From: Claveliimonas sp034178805
GTDB lineage: Bacteria > Bacillota > Clostridia > Lachnospirales > Lachnospiraceae
Reading direction: 5' to 3'
DNA: 64,000 bases
NCBI RefSeq assembly: GCF_050314255.1
Contig: NZ_JBNPMZ010000010.1
Coordinates: 51,472-115,471, forward strand
Every line of letters starts with the position of its first letter. Positions within the stretch are counted from its first letter, which is position 1. A program made the translations under genes and the position numbers. Shown here one piece after another: positions 16,965-24,710 of the stretch. The notes beneath the pieces were generated by a model that worked only from the letters and a program-made list of their open reading frames with translations, was not told the origin of the DNA and made no database searches.

Positions 16965-17915
16965 ATGAGGTATTCAACAAAATTGCTGAAGCGACAGCTT
17001 GTAGTGGCTATATGTATGGTTTTGGTGGCTGCAATAGCTTTAGCCTCTTCAACATATGCGTGGTTTGTAACGAATCACACTGTTACCGCAGATACATCTT
17101 CAGTTGCAGCTCAGACAAATGGCTTTATCCTTCAGATTGTTGGTGGTACTACAGTAGACCATAGTAATGGTGGCGCCAGTATTTCTGTTTCTCAGGAAGG
17201 ACATGAGATTGCACCTGCTTCTACAGATGATTTAAAGAACTGGTATGTATTAAATTCAATAAATTCCGACATGAAAGCAAACAGTTATGTAATTCCATCT
17301 ACTCTTGATTTGTCTACTGGAAAGTACAGGATTGGTACAGATACTTACAATTATGCTTATGTAGTAAGTACTTATACTTTGTATACCGTGTCGGAGACAG
17401 GTTATTGTGATGTATATCTGGATGGATCAGATGCAACATCTCCTGCGATTACTGTTACCGTTGATGGAAGTGATGAAGCTGATAAGATCGTTGCCTCCAT
17501 GCGTGTCGGACTAACTTTCGATTATGGTGATGGAGAAGGCGAACAGCTATCCCTCGTCTATGCACCATCTAATGAAGACGGAAAAACAGAAGTTGGCAAC
17601 GATGCAGATGCCCAGACTGGTTGGAGAACTGTAGCTGATGCCACTTCTACAAAAGCCGCTACGTATCCCTATGTCTATGAAAAGACCTACATAGATCAGA
17701 ATGGAAACAATTACGGTGTTACAAAATCTGGAGATAATTATGTAAAACCAGCCACAAAAGCAAAAGCGGTTGCTCCTGATGTCGATTATGATGGTGTAAT
17801 TATGCGGGTTTACATCTGGATGGAAGGCACGGATTCCGATTGTGTGAACAGTTCCGAGAGTATTACCAATGCAACCTATACGGTATCTGTACAGTTGGCT
17901 GGTGTATCTAAATAA
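16965..17915 (+). CDS. P2: SipW-type/TasA-like surface subunit
   Basis: The ATG at 16965 follows AAAGGAG; 316 residues. The signal peptide (about 1-33) is MRYSTKLLKRQLVVAICMVL followed by ALASSTYAWFVTN. The exported domain ends with VYIWMEGTDSDCVN, a motif shared with P3 and P5. Overall it aligns with P3 along its whole length (GHEIAPAST, VSTYTLYTVSETG, DATSTKAATY, VDYDGVIM). Proteins with this signal-peptide type form extracellular fibres in Bacilli after cleavage by SipW; no SipW is in this window. It is the second gene of the rightward cassette and is followed at once by a strong terminator. Confidence 0.75.
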   Translation: MRYSTKLLKRQLVVAICMVLVAAIALASSTYAWFVTNHTVTADTSSVAAQTNGFILQIVGGTTVDHSNGGASISVSQEGHEIAPASTDDLKNWYVLNSINSDMKANSYVIPSTLDLSTGKYRIGTDTYNYAYVVSTYTLYTVSETGYCDVYLDGSDATSPAITVTVDGSDEADKIVASMRVGLTFDYGDGEGEQLSLVYAPSNEDGKTEVGNDADAQTGWRTVADATSTKAATYPYVYEKTYIDQNGNNYGVTKSGDNYVKPATKAKAVAPDVDYDGVIMRVYIWMEGTDSDCVNSSESITNATYTVSVQLAGVSK

Positions 17916-17922
17916 GATTTCT

Positions 17923-17955
17923 GAGCCCTCGTGTTCTGCACGAGGGCTCTCTTTT
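17923..17955 (+). terminator. intrinsic terminator after P2
   Basis: GAGCCCTCGTG pairs perfectly with CACGAGGGCTC around TTCTG and is followed by TCTTTT, eight bases after the P2 stop. Confidence 0.9.
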
Positions 17956-18186
17956 ACTAAAAAAAGCGTAGCATTGGACTAGCGAGATTTCAATCTTAGG
18001 ATGTTGAAATAGAAAATAACTTAATGCAACCAATACCCCGTCGAATAGTTTGTTTATTTATCTATTCCCTTTGGCGAGGTACTTACCACATTAAGTTATT
18101 AGTTTTACTCAATTCCCATGTTCCAATCACAATGAAAGTAGTTTGACGCTTCTGACTAATCAATAAAGGAGTCTCGAAACCTGTCC
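17956..18186. other. centre of the inverted cassette pair
   Basis: No gene is seen. It contains a 12-bp inverted repeat (AATAACTTAATG 18015-18026 and CATTAAGTTATT 18089-18100) that can fold imperfectly across 86 bases, and a GGACAGGTTTCGAGACTCC element (minus, 18168-18186) touching the P3 stop codon. Confidence 0.5.
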
Positions 18187-19149
18187 TTATGTCTGTGAAT
18201 CAATTCCGACCATGTAAAGCGTAACATCAAAAGTCAAATCTTCATTAACTCCTTCAGCTGAAGTATTCACGCAATCTGTATCGGTTCCTTCAAGCCATAC
18301 ATAGACTTTCATAATGATGCCGTTGTAATCAATACCTTCTGCCAGTGCCTTCGCTGTTCCGGTAGGTCTCAAATAATTATCACCTGTTTTTGTTGCTGCC
18401 CAGTTACCGGAGTCTTGATCCACATAATTCGTTCCATAAATATGGCTATACGTTGCATTCTTCGTACTCGTTGCATCTGAAACTGTAATCCAACCTGTGA
18501 TATTATTATCTCTGGAGTAAACATCGTTTCCATGTCCTGTTGGCTCCATAGGAGCATAAACAACTTTCAGCGTTTCGACTCCATTTTTGTCAACGGTTGA
18601 AATACCGATTCTCAGACTCTTTGCGATTTTGTCGGCCAGTGGTGCGCCTCCAGAAGTTACTGTGATTGCTCCTCCTGTTTGCGAACCGTCCAAGTAGATA
18701 TCCGCAATACCGGTGTCACGAATCGTATACACAGAATATGTACTTACATTATAGGCATAAAACTTTTTTTCACTACCTTCACTAACTTTATATTCGCCAG
18801 TAGTAGCATCCGAAAAGTTAACCTCTGAATAACCAGATACCATTGCTCCGTCAGACCATGCTGACGGAATGTACCATTTTTTAATGTCATTTGTTGAGGA
18901 AGGACTAATCTCATGTCCACTGGTTGAATCAAATGCAACTGTTTCAGAATCTTTTCCATGGTCAGGTGTTGTTCCTGCTACAATTTGCAATGTCATTCCA
19001 TTTGCCATCGCAGAAATCGTACTTGTAGATGCTTTAACCGATGTATTCGTAACATACCATGCGTACGTTGAAGAACCCAATGCAACGAAAGCAACCACCA
19101 CGGACAATGCAGCCGCAAGCAACTCTCTTTTTAATTTTCTAACTTCCAA
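18187..19149 (-). CDS. P3: SipW-type/TasA-like surface subunit (TTG start)
   Basis: 320 residues, whole-length paralogue of P2. The start is a TTG at 19149, nine bases after AAGGAGG; a nearby ATG is out of frame, so TTG is well supported. The signal peptide has a KLKREL head, a hydrophobic core and GSSTYAWYVTN. The exported domain shares GHEISPSST, VSTYSVYTIRDTG, DATSTKNATY, IDYNGIIM and VWLEGTDTDCVN with P2. It is the second gene of the leftward cassette, after P4 and the double hairpin. I infer an extracellular fibre subunit that alternates with P2. Confidence 0.78.
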   Translation of the reverse strand: MEVRKLKRELLAAALSVVVAFVALGSSTYAWYVTNTSVKASTSTISAMANGMTLQIVAGTTPDHGKDSETVAFDSTSGHEISPSSTNDIKKWYIPSAWSDGAMVSGYSEVNFSDATTGEYKVSEGSEKKFYAYNVSTYSVYTIRDTGIADIYLDGSQTGGAITVTSGGAPLADKIAKSLRIGISTVDKNGVETLKVVYAPMEPTGHGNDVYSRDNNITGWITVSDATSTKNATYSHIYGTNYVDQDSGNWAATKTGDNYLRPTGTAKALAEGIDYNGIIMKVYVWLEGTDTDCVNTSAEGVNEDLTFDVTLYMVGIDSQT

Positions 19150-19177
19150 TGATGCATGCCTCCTTTACTCCTTTTTA

Positions 19178-19251
19178 GGATATCAAAGCACAGAACCTTG
19201 CAGTAGTTCTGTACTTTGATATCCTCTCCACGCCACAACCGTAGAGAGGAT
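19178..19251 (-). ncRNA. intercistronic double hairpin between P4 and P3
   Basis: In transcript order, hairpin 1 (19251-19221) has a 12-bp stem (ATCCTCTCTACG with CGTGGAGAGGAT) around GTTGTGG. Hairpin 2 (19224-19178) has a 19-bp stem (GGATATCAAAGTACAGAAC with one G-U) around nine bases. They share 19221-19224. Stem length, loop sequence, order and overlap match the P1-P2 element. The P3 ribosome binding site follows immediately. Confidence 0.7.
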
Positions 19252-19290
19252 AAAGGCATTAACCTTATTGTAAATTATGTTACTAACTAA

Positions 19291-20025
19291 TTAGCTAATA
19301 GTATCTGGCTGTGTTGCAGAGAAGCTGATTGTAACACCTACAGGATTTGCCAGTGCATTCAAGTTTGTGGTATAAATCTCGCTGTTATTACCATCATAGT
19401 AGACATATACGCTGATCGGTGTATCCGCATCTTTTGTGATGGTTGTTACGAGAGGTGCATCAGTTGTCTTTTCAAGTTTCTTACCATCAGCGCCCCATAC
19501 CTGCCAGCTATTAGAACCAACTACTAATACGCGTACGGCAGATGCCAAAGCCTTATCTGATCCAGTAGTAACCTCCACCTTATCAATGACAAGGTTGGAC
19601 AGATCAATACCTGCAGAACTAATATTAAAGTTATTAGCTGCGCCTACTGCATAGCTATCTGTGACAGCCTTTGCTGCATCACCAACTTCGATATAGTCAC
19701 CTTTCTTGGTTCCGTCATTTACTGCTGTACCATAAGCTGTAACAAACTTAGGTGCATCGGCATCGCCTTTCTGAACCTCTGCAGGATATAGTGCAATTTC
19801 TCCGGTCCAGTCAGTTTCAGCAACAGTAGTAGAACCAACTGCGGTTGCACCATATTCAATACTCATAAATGCAGCATTGGACTGTGCTTTAATGTTTGTT
19901 GTCTGAGCTGTCACCTTATTATTGCTCACAAACCACGCATATGTCGCACTACTCAATGCTACCGCTGCGACTACAACCATAGCGATTGCAGCCATAAGTT
20001 GTTTTCTTAATGCTTTTACATTCAT
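19291..20025 (-). CDS. P4: SipW-type/TasA-like surface subunit at the expression site
   Basis: The ATG at 20025 follows GGAGAG; 244 residues. The N-terminus MNVKALRKQLMAAIAMVVVA runs into AVALSSATYAWFVSNN, a complete SipW-type signal peptide. The exported part resembles P1 (SAVRVLVVGSNSWQVWG against SAVRVLIVCGDKWCVWG, and VYVYYDGNNSEIY). The 5' coding region is the right arm of the 49-bp inverted repeat. Upstream on the same strand are a structured leader, P5 and the PilZ gene. It is probably the major fibre subunit currently expressed. Confidence 0.8.
   Translation of the reverse strand: MNVKALRKQLMAAIAMVVVAAVALSSATYAWFVSNNKVTAQTTNIKAQSNAAFMSIEYGATAVGSTTVAETDWTGEIALYPAEVQKGDADAPKFVTAYGTAVNDGTKKGDYIEVGDAAKAVTDSYAVGAANNFNISSAGIDLSNLVIDKVEVTTGSDKALASAVRVLVVGSNSWQVWGADGKKLEKTTDAPLVTTITKDADTPISVYVYYDGNNSEIYTTNLNALANPVGVTISFSATQPDTIS
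19937..19985 (-). repeat. right arm of the 49-bp perfect inverted repeat
   Basis: Reverse complement of 16010-16058 with no mismatch. The flanking P4 coding sequence upstream (start codon, ribosome binding site) has no counterpart at the left arm. Confidence 0.9.
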
Positions 20026-20455
20026 ATTTTTCTCTCCTTTTTATGTATTTGCCAGTGGATTCCCCTATTTCAGGAAATCCCATTTCACTTCCGCTGTGTG
20101 GCTGGCATCTCCACATGCGCGAAGTTCGAACCTTTTTTCGCATTACGTTTCAGTCAATAGATCACCCCCCCGCTGGGCCCAGCTCAAAGAGTGTCTCCCC
20201 CCATGCTTTTCCAGCGAGAGAATCATCTTTTGTCTGAACTTGCTTTGCGGGTTTCAGGCCCGATTGTTTATATCAGATGCGAGCTTCCCCTCACATCTGA
20301 GTATTCACAGTGGTTGTGGCACTGTTCCTACCTTATCATTAGGGACTCGCCTGCGAGTCCTGATGCGGGATTCGACCTGCGAAGCAGGTGGATTACTAAT
20401 CTGAATCCCTGCACATCCATGGGCAGGCTTCTACGAAATGTCCTGCCCGGATGGT
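20026..20455 (-). promoter_or_regulatory. structured 430-base leader between P5 and P4
   Basis: No protein frame looks real here. The segment is full of hairpins: GGACTCG/CGAGTCC (20343-20360), ACCTGC/GCAGGT (20375-20389), ACAGTG/CACTGT around GTTGTGG on the plus strand (20308-20326) and CAGATG/CATCTG (about 20275-20300). No consensus promoter was found; a TATAAA-like element sits near 20270. It may be a 5' leader, a processing region or an RNA switch. I could not match it to either c-di-GMP riboswitch class. Confidence 0.4.
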
Positions 20456-21577
20456 TTACTGGTTACGGCGGTTCTTCCATGTTACGTCACCGCCCTGATA
20501 ATAGTTCGGTGCTTCGGTTCCTGCCGCGTTGATTGGTTTGTTGCCCGTGAGTGCATCCTTAATATCCTGCACGAATTTTGCGAGCAGGCTTGTGTTATCG
20601 TCGCTGAGGGCATCGATATTCATACTGAATTCTACCGATCCTCCTACGATAGAGTCTACACACTCCGGGTCATCCCCTTCCATCCAGATAACGATGGTAT
20701 ATTTATCTACATTTCCTACAAGAAATTCTTCTTCTGTGTATTCGCATACGACATCGTGTTTTACGAAGTTCTCACAGCCGGTTTCCTTTCCGCCGCCTGT
20801 GGCTGGTTCTGCATATACGGTACGCTTTCCATTTTTCCATACTGCTACACGAACTGCCTCTTCTGCGCCTTTTGCAGCGGAGTCTAAGGTTACGACTGCT
20901 TTGTATCCCACATCCTCCTTACCCGCATTGCGGACGTAATAGGTATACGCCATGTAATTTCGACCGTTATGGTCACCGTCGATCTCGTCCAGATTCTCCG
21001 GCAGATCTTCCATTGCAATGTTGGTGGCATCCTGTACGGCACTGGCCGTAAGTCGGGCTGTCGGATCGGTAAAATCTCCGTCCGCCGATATGGCGATACC
21101 TTTTCGGTACAGCTCCAGTCGGTTCAGGTTGATGGTGAAGTTACCCATTTTCTCCTGCATAAATGCGATGATGAACAGTACTGCCACCAGAAGCAGCATG
21201 CCCAGAAGCCACAGATGCAGCTTGTCCAGACGAAGCAGTGCCGCACCGAATTTCTTTGCCCTGCGGCGAGGCATGTACATACTGACTATGGCTTCGGGAT
21301 CTACATCGTCTCCCATCTCTCCCATAATCTTCTCAAGCTCCTCGATACGGACAACCTGTGCCGCTTCTTTCCGTTTACGCCGTTTGCTTTTCCTGCGTTT
21401 TTTTCTGCCCTTTTCCTTTACTGTTTCTTCTTCATCCTCCGGTATCTGAGGTCCGTCATCCGGCTCATCATCTACCCATTTAGCAGAATCCTGAAACTCT
21501 TCTTCGTTTGTTTCTATATAATTATCATTTGTTTCTATATGGTTATCATTTTTTCTGCCTGATTTACGCTTCATCAT
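20456..21577 (-). CDS. P5: membrane-anchored TasA-like subunit with long basic cytoplasmic tail
   Basis: 373 residues. The ATG overlaps the PilZ gene stop as ATGA, so the two are translationally coupled. Residues 1-110 are cytoplasmic, highly charged (GRKKRRKSKRRKRKEAAQ) and carry an acidic helix. A transmembrane helix (about 120-140, WLLGMLLLVAVLFIIAF) follows. The outer domain ends in VIWMEGDDPECVDSI, the same motif as P2 and P3. I infer the membrane anchor or base of the fibre, with its tail able to contact the PilZ protein or nucleic acid. This would place a c-di-GMP receptor and its membrane effector in one unit. Confidence 0.7.
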   Translation of the reverse strand: MMKRKSGRKNDNHIETNDNYIETNEEEFQDSAKWVDDEPDDGPQIPEDEEETVKEKGRKKRRKSKRRKRKEAAQVVRIEELEKIMGEMGDDVDPEAIVSMYMPRRRAKKFGAALLRLDKLHLWLLGMLLLVAVLFIIAFMQEKMGNFTINLNRLELYRKGIAISADGDFTDPTARLTASAVQDATNIAMEDLPENLDEIDGDHNGRNYMAYTYYVRNAGKEDVGYKAVVTLDSAAKGAEEAVRVAVWKNGKRTVYAEPATGGGKETGCENFVKHDVVCEYTEEEFLVGNVDKYTIVIWMEGDDPECVDSIVGGSVEFSMNIDALSDDNTSLLAKFVQDIKDALTGNKPINAAGTEAPNYYQGGDVTWKNRRNQ

Positions 21578-22257
21578 AATTTATACTTTTTCTTCACATG
21601 CGCTACATATTCCTGCGCCCGTTCTTTCTCTGATCCATCCGCGAAACGGAACTGAAAACCGCATACATTGCGGTAAATGCTTCCCTTTGGCGCCTCGCGC
21701 ATCCAGCAGACTACAGACACGATATCTGCAATTCCCCGGCCTTCCTGTTCTATACCAACATTCGGCAGTGACAGCTCGCAGATCTCCCCGACTTCAAACC
21801 GGTCATTCATGTATGCCGCCAGACCACCTGCTGAGATATCCAGAGTCATTCCTCCCTCTGTCTCGATCTCGCCGTCCTCATTGGGCATCCACGTTTCCTG
21901 CTTATATCGAATAGGAAGAGCTACTTTCAGACGTTCGTCTGCACGCTGGAAGAACTGACGCTGTTCAGACACTCGTCGAATCTTCCAGTAACGGCGTATT
22001 CCTTCCTTGATAATATCATCCGCATAGCCCGCCAGAATCATTACATTATTATCCGTACCATAACGGAAGAGAAGCTTCTGGCGCTCATTAATTACCAGCG
22101 CTTTGCCGTCTTTCATGGGGATGGACACCAGAAATGCCGACTCATCCAGTGCCTTTGCAAATGTACACATCATATTAAAATCCGGCTCCTGGCCGATTGG
22201 TGCATCGAATGCCATCCTGAGTTTTGTTCCGCTTTTGATTGTTATTGCTCCTGCCAT
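21574..22257 (-). CDS. PilZ-domain c-di-GMP receptor (YcgR-like)
   Basis: 227 residues. An N-terminal YcgR-type domain (about 1-98) precedes a PilZ domain (about 100-220). Both c-di-GMP-binding motifs are present: RADER (the RxxxR arm) and DISAGG (the DxSxxG loop). It should bind c-di-GMP in the cytoplasm and pass the signal on by protein contact. It is the first gene after a strong promoter and is coupled to P5, so the likely partner is the P5 cytoplasmic tail or fibre assembly, rather than a flagellar motor; no motility gene is in the window. Confidence 0.88.
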   Translation of the reverse strand: MAGAITIKSGTKLRMAFDAPIGQEPDFNMMCTFAKALDESAFLVSIPMKDGKALVINERQKLLFRYGTDNNVMILAGYADDIIKEGIRRYWKIRRVSEQRQFFQRADERLKVALPIRYKQETWMPNEDGEIETEGGMTLDISAGGLAAYMNDRFEVGEICELSLPNVGIEQEGRGIADIVSVVCWMREAPKGSIYRNVCGFQFRFADGSEKERAQEYVAHVKKKYKL

Positions 22258-22327
22258 TACTACTCTCTACCCTTTTCTTATTATTTCTTTTTTAAAAAAC
22301 GGTATATTTTTCCTGATTATATAATAG

Positions 22328-22356
22328 AATATATAATGCCGCAAAAGTAATGTCAA
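22328..22356 (-). promoter_or_regulatory. promoter of the PilZ-P5-P4-P3 operon
   Basis: TTGACA (22351-22356), 17 bases, TATATT (22328-22333) on the minus strand. The -35 overlaps the stop codon of the diguanylate cyclase gene. Confidence 0.75.
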
Positions 22357-24491
22357 GATTTTTGACTGTCTCTGTTCCTCTTTACACGCTCTTTATCCAC
22401 GTACATATTCCTGTCAGCGATACCCAGAAGCATCATCAAATTCATCCTGCCTTCGTAATCCCCGGAAAATGCATATCCGCAGGCATATCCCAGATTCACT
22501 TCTCCATCAGCAGTATTGAATTTCAGGACAATGTTATGAATTGCCGCCAGCAATTTTTCGGCCTCTCTTTTATCGGCAATGTTCTCGGCAATGACGATAA
22601 ATTCATCCCCTCCGAATCGCCCTACGAAATGTCGATTTGGCACACTCTGTCTCAGCAGTTTTGCAAAATTCATAATCATCAGATCGCCCATTTCGTGACC
22701 CATAGTATCATTGACTAACTTCAGATCGTTCAGATCCAGCATATAAACAGCAGTCGGTACCGTAACGGACAACGGTGAAGCCAGCATTTCCTTACATTTA
22801 TTCTTATTAGGAAGCCCCGTTGACAAATCAATGTAAGCCTTCTCGCTTAATTCACTGTTGCTCTTTGTCAGAGTAAGGGTCTTGCGGCTGGCATGTATAT
22901 AATATAGGAAGAATCCGATAATAAGCACGAATATGGTTCCGATCACTCCCAGTACCAACATGACATGCTTTTTCAGGAACTGTTCCACACTCATTTCCGA
23001 ATTCACCTGACCACCTGCAATCAGAGCCTCGTTCACCATCGTGTCATCCATACCGGCAATTCCCTTTTTCAAAAATGTAAGGGTTCCAATATCGTCTCTG
23101 CGCACTGCAAAGCTGACTGCCGTATCATAGCCGGTGTTATTAATCCCAAAATCCGCCATACCCTCCAGCTCATTGCGGTATGCATAATATGTATCTGAAC
23201 ATATCAGCGTACAGGTTGCTTTTCCGGAAACTACCGCCTGAATACATTCCTTCATGCTGCCGCATTTCACAATTTGGGAATCCGGATAATGTTCCTTCAC
23301 ATAGAACTGCTGCATCGGATTCGCATCTGTAACAGCAATGACAGAAGATGTATCTTCATTATACACTCCCGAAAATGCAATCATCAGATAGCTGGTTGTC
23401 AGTGGATCCGTAACCATGAAATCATTTTCCTCAGCTACCCAGTAATCCCCATACATCGGGAACGCAGTATCAATATCTCCACGGAACAATGCATCCTGCA
23501 TTTCCACATAACTGTCGAATTCCTGCATTTCTATACGGATTCCATACTGTCCATACTGTTTTTCTATATGCTCGACAAATGCCGGGAGAAGACCAATGAT
23601 TTCGCCTGTCTCACTATCCCGCTCCGAATAAGGCAGACAGTTATCCATATAGCCTATCTTCAACACCTCTTTTTCCTCTAACCATGCCATTTCTTCCGCG
23701 GAAAGCCCGGAAGAAGAAACTGTTTCCTTTCCATAATATTTTAAATAAATCTTTTCATTATAATACCAATCTGACTGGAGAAGCTGGGTTGTTGCTTCAT
23801 TCAATTCCTGCAAAATGTCCGGTCTTCGCTTATTTACGGCAAAATAATATGGGGAGGATCCGACCTTTACGACAGAATGCCATTTGTAATTCTTTACGTT
23901 GTCTCCCGCAAGATCGGTGGACACAATGGCATCCAGATTTCCTTCGTTCATATCTCTGTATCGGTCCGCACTGCTCTCATACAGAAGCACCTCGCAGTTC
24001 ACGCCGTTTTCTTCACACCAGTCTTTGAAAATCTCTACCTGCACACTGCCTTTATTAATTCCCACACGGGTACCATTGAAGCTGGAAGGATCCGTTGCCA
24101 CAATATCTGTCCGGTCTTCGCGGACAAACAGATAATAGTACTCCTTGCCCTGCTCCTCTGTTCCATAGTCTATCTCCTTCGCACGCTCCTCCGTATAGGA
24201 GATATTTCCCATAATGTCTATTTCTCCATCCTTCAGCATCTGAATGAGATCACTGAAGCTTCCATTGACATACTCATATTCCCAACCCGCATAATATGCA
24301 ATCTGCTGCAGATAATCATAACCGTAGCCAGTCTTATGCTGGTCGCCTTCCCCTTCCTGATATCCTTCATAGAGCAGATACCCCACACGAACCGTCTTCA
24401 GGTTGTCATTTTCCTTTGCACAAACGGGCAGGCCACATACAATCACACATAATGCTACTGCCAGCCAGATTCCTCTTATGTATTTTCTCAT
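22353..24491 (-). CDS. membrane diguanylate cyclase with two periplasmic-type solute-binding sensors
   Basis: The start is the ATG at 24491, preceded by GGGAG; 712 residues. After a signal peptide (CGLPVCA) come two SBP_bac_3-like domains (about 30-255 and 275-490), a transmembrane helix (about 515-537) and a GGDEF domain (about 555-712) with an intact RFGGDEF site. It should make c-di-GMP from two GTP in response to an external amino acid or similar small ligand. The ORF can extend 62 codons upstream but without a signal peptide. It is transcribed toward the PilZ gene, and I see no terminator between them. Confidence 0.88.
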   Translation of the reverse strand: MRKYIRGIWLAVALCVIVCGLPVCAKENDNLKTVRVGYLLYEGYQEGEGDQHKTGYGYDYLQQIAYYAGWEYEYVNGSFSDLIQMLKDGEIDIMGNISYTEERAKEIDYGTEEQGKEYYYLFVREDRTDIVATDPSSFNGTRVGINKGSVQVEIFKDWCEENGVNCEVLLYESSADRYRDMNEGNLDAIVSTDLAGDNVKNYKWHSVVKVGSSPYYFAVNKRRPDILQELNEATTQLLQSDWYYNEKIYLKYYGKETVSSSGLSAEEMAWLEEKEVLKIGYMDNCLPYSERDSETGEIIGLLPAFVEHIEKQYGQYGIRIEMQEFDSYVEMQDALFRGDIDTAFPMYGDYWVAEENDFMVTDPLTTSYLMIAFSGVYNEDTSSVIAVTDANPMQQFYVKEHYPDSQIVKCGSMKECIQAVVSGKATCTLICSDTYYAYRNELEGMADFGINNTGYDTAVSFAVRRDDIGTLTFLKKGIAGMDDTMVNEALIAGGQVNSEMSVEQFLKKHVMLVLGVIGTIFVLIIGFFLYYIHASRKTLTLTKSNSELSEKAYIDLSTGLPNKNKCKEMLASPLSVTVPTAVYMLDLNDLKLVNDTMGHEMGDLMIMNFAKLLRQSVPNRHFVGRFGGDEFIVIAENIADKREAEKLLAAIHNIVLKFNTADGEVNLGYACGYAFSGDYEGRMNLMMLLGIADRNMYVDKERVKRNRDSQKS

Positions 24492-24647
24492 CTTATTTCT
24501 CCCAACACGTTTCATATGCGTTTCGCGCAACAAATCAGAAATCATTCCTATTTTTCTCATCATAACAGATAGAGGCTTCATATTCAACCAATCCGTGCTA
24601 TTTTTATGGAATTTACATGTAATTTTGCATGACATTTTACTTAAAAA

Positions 24648-24700
24648 AACGAGGGGGCATCGCAAGCAAACCACCAATCATTTGCGATACCCCCTCGCGG
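24648..24700 (-). terminator. terminator of the aldehyde/butyrate-kinase operon
   Basis: On the minus strand CGAGGGGGTATCGCAA pairs with TTGCGATGCCCCCTCG, followed by seven T. It separates the symporter gene from the cyclase gene. Confidence 0.9.
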
Positions 24701-24710
24701 AGCATATATC

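Noticed and set aside
20360..20400. tRNA-like T-arm (GGTCGAATCC) upstream of P4
   Set aside because: No acceptor stem, anticodon arm or CCA end can be folded around it.
20026..20455. c-di-GMP-I or -II riboswitch before P4
   Set aside because: The conserved GEMM core and tetraloop-receptor segments are not present.
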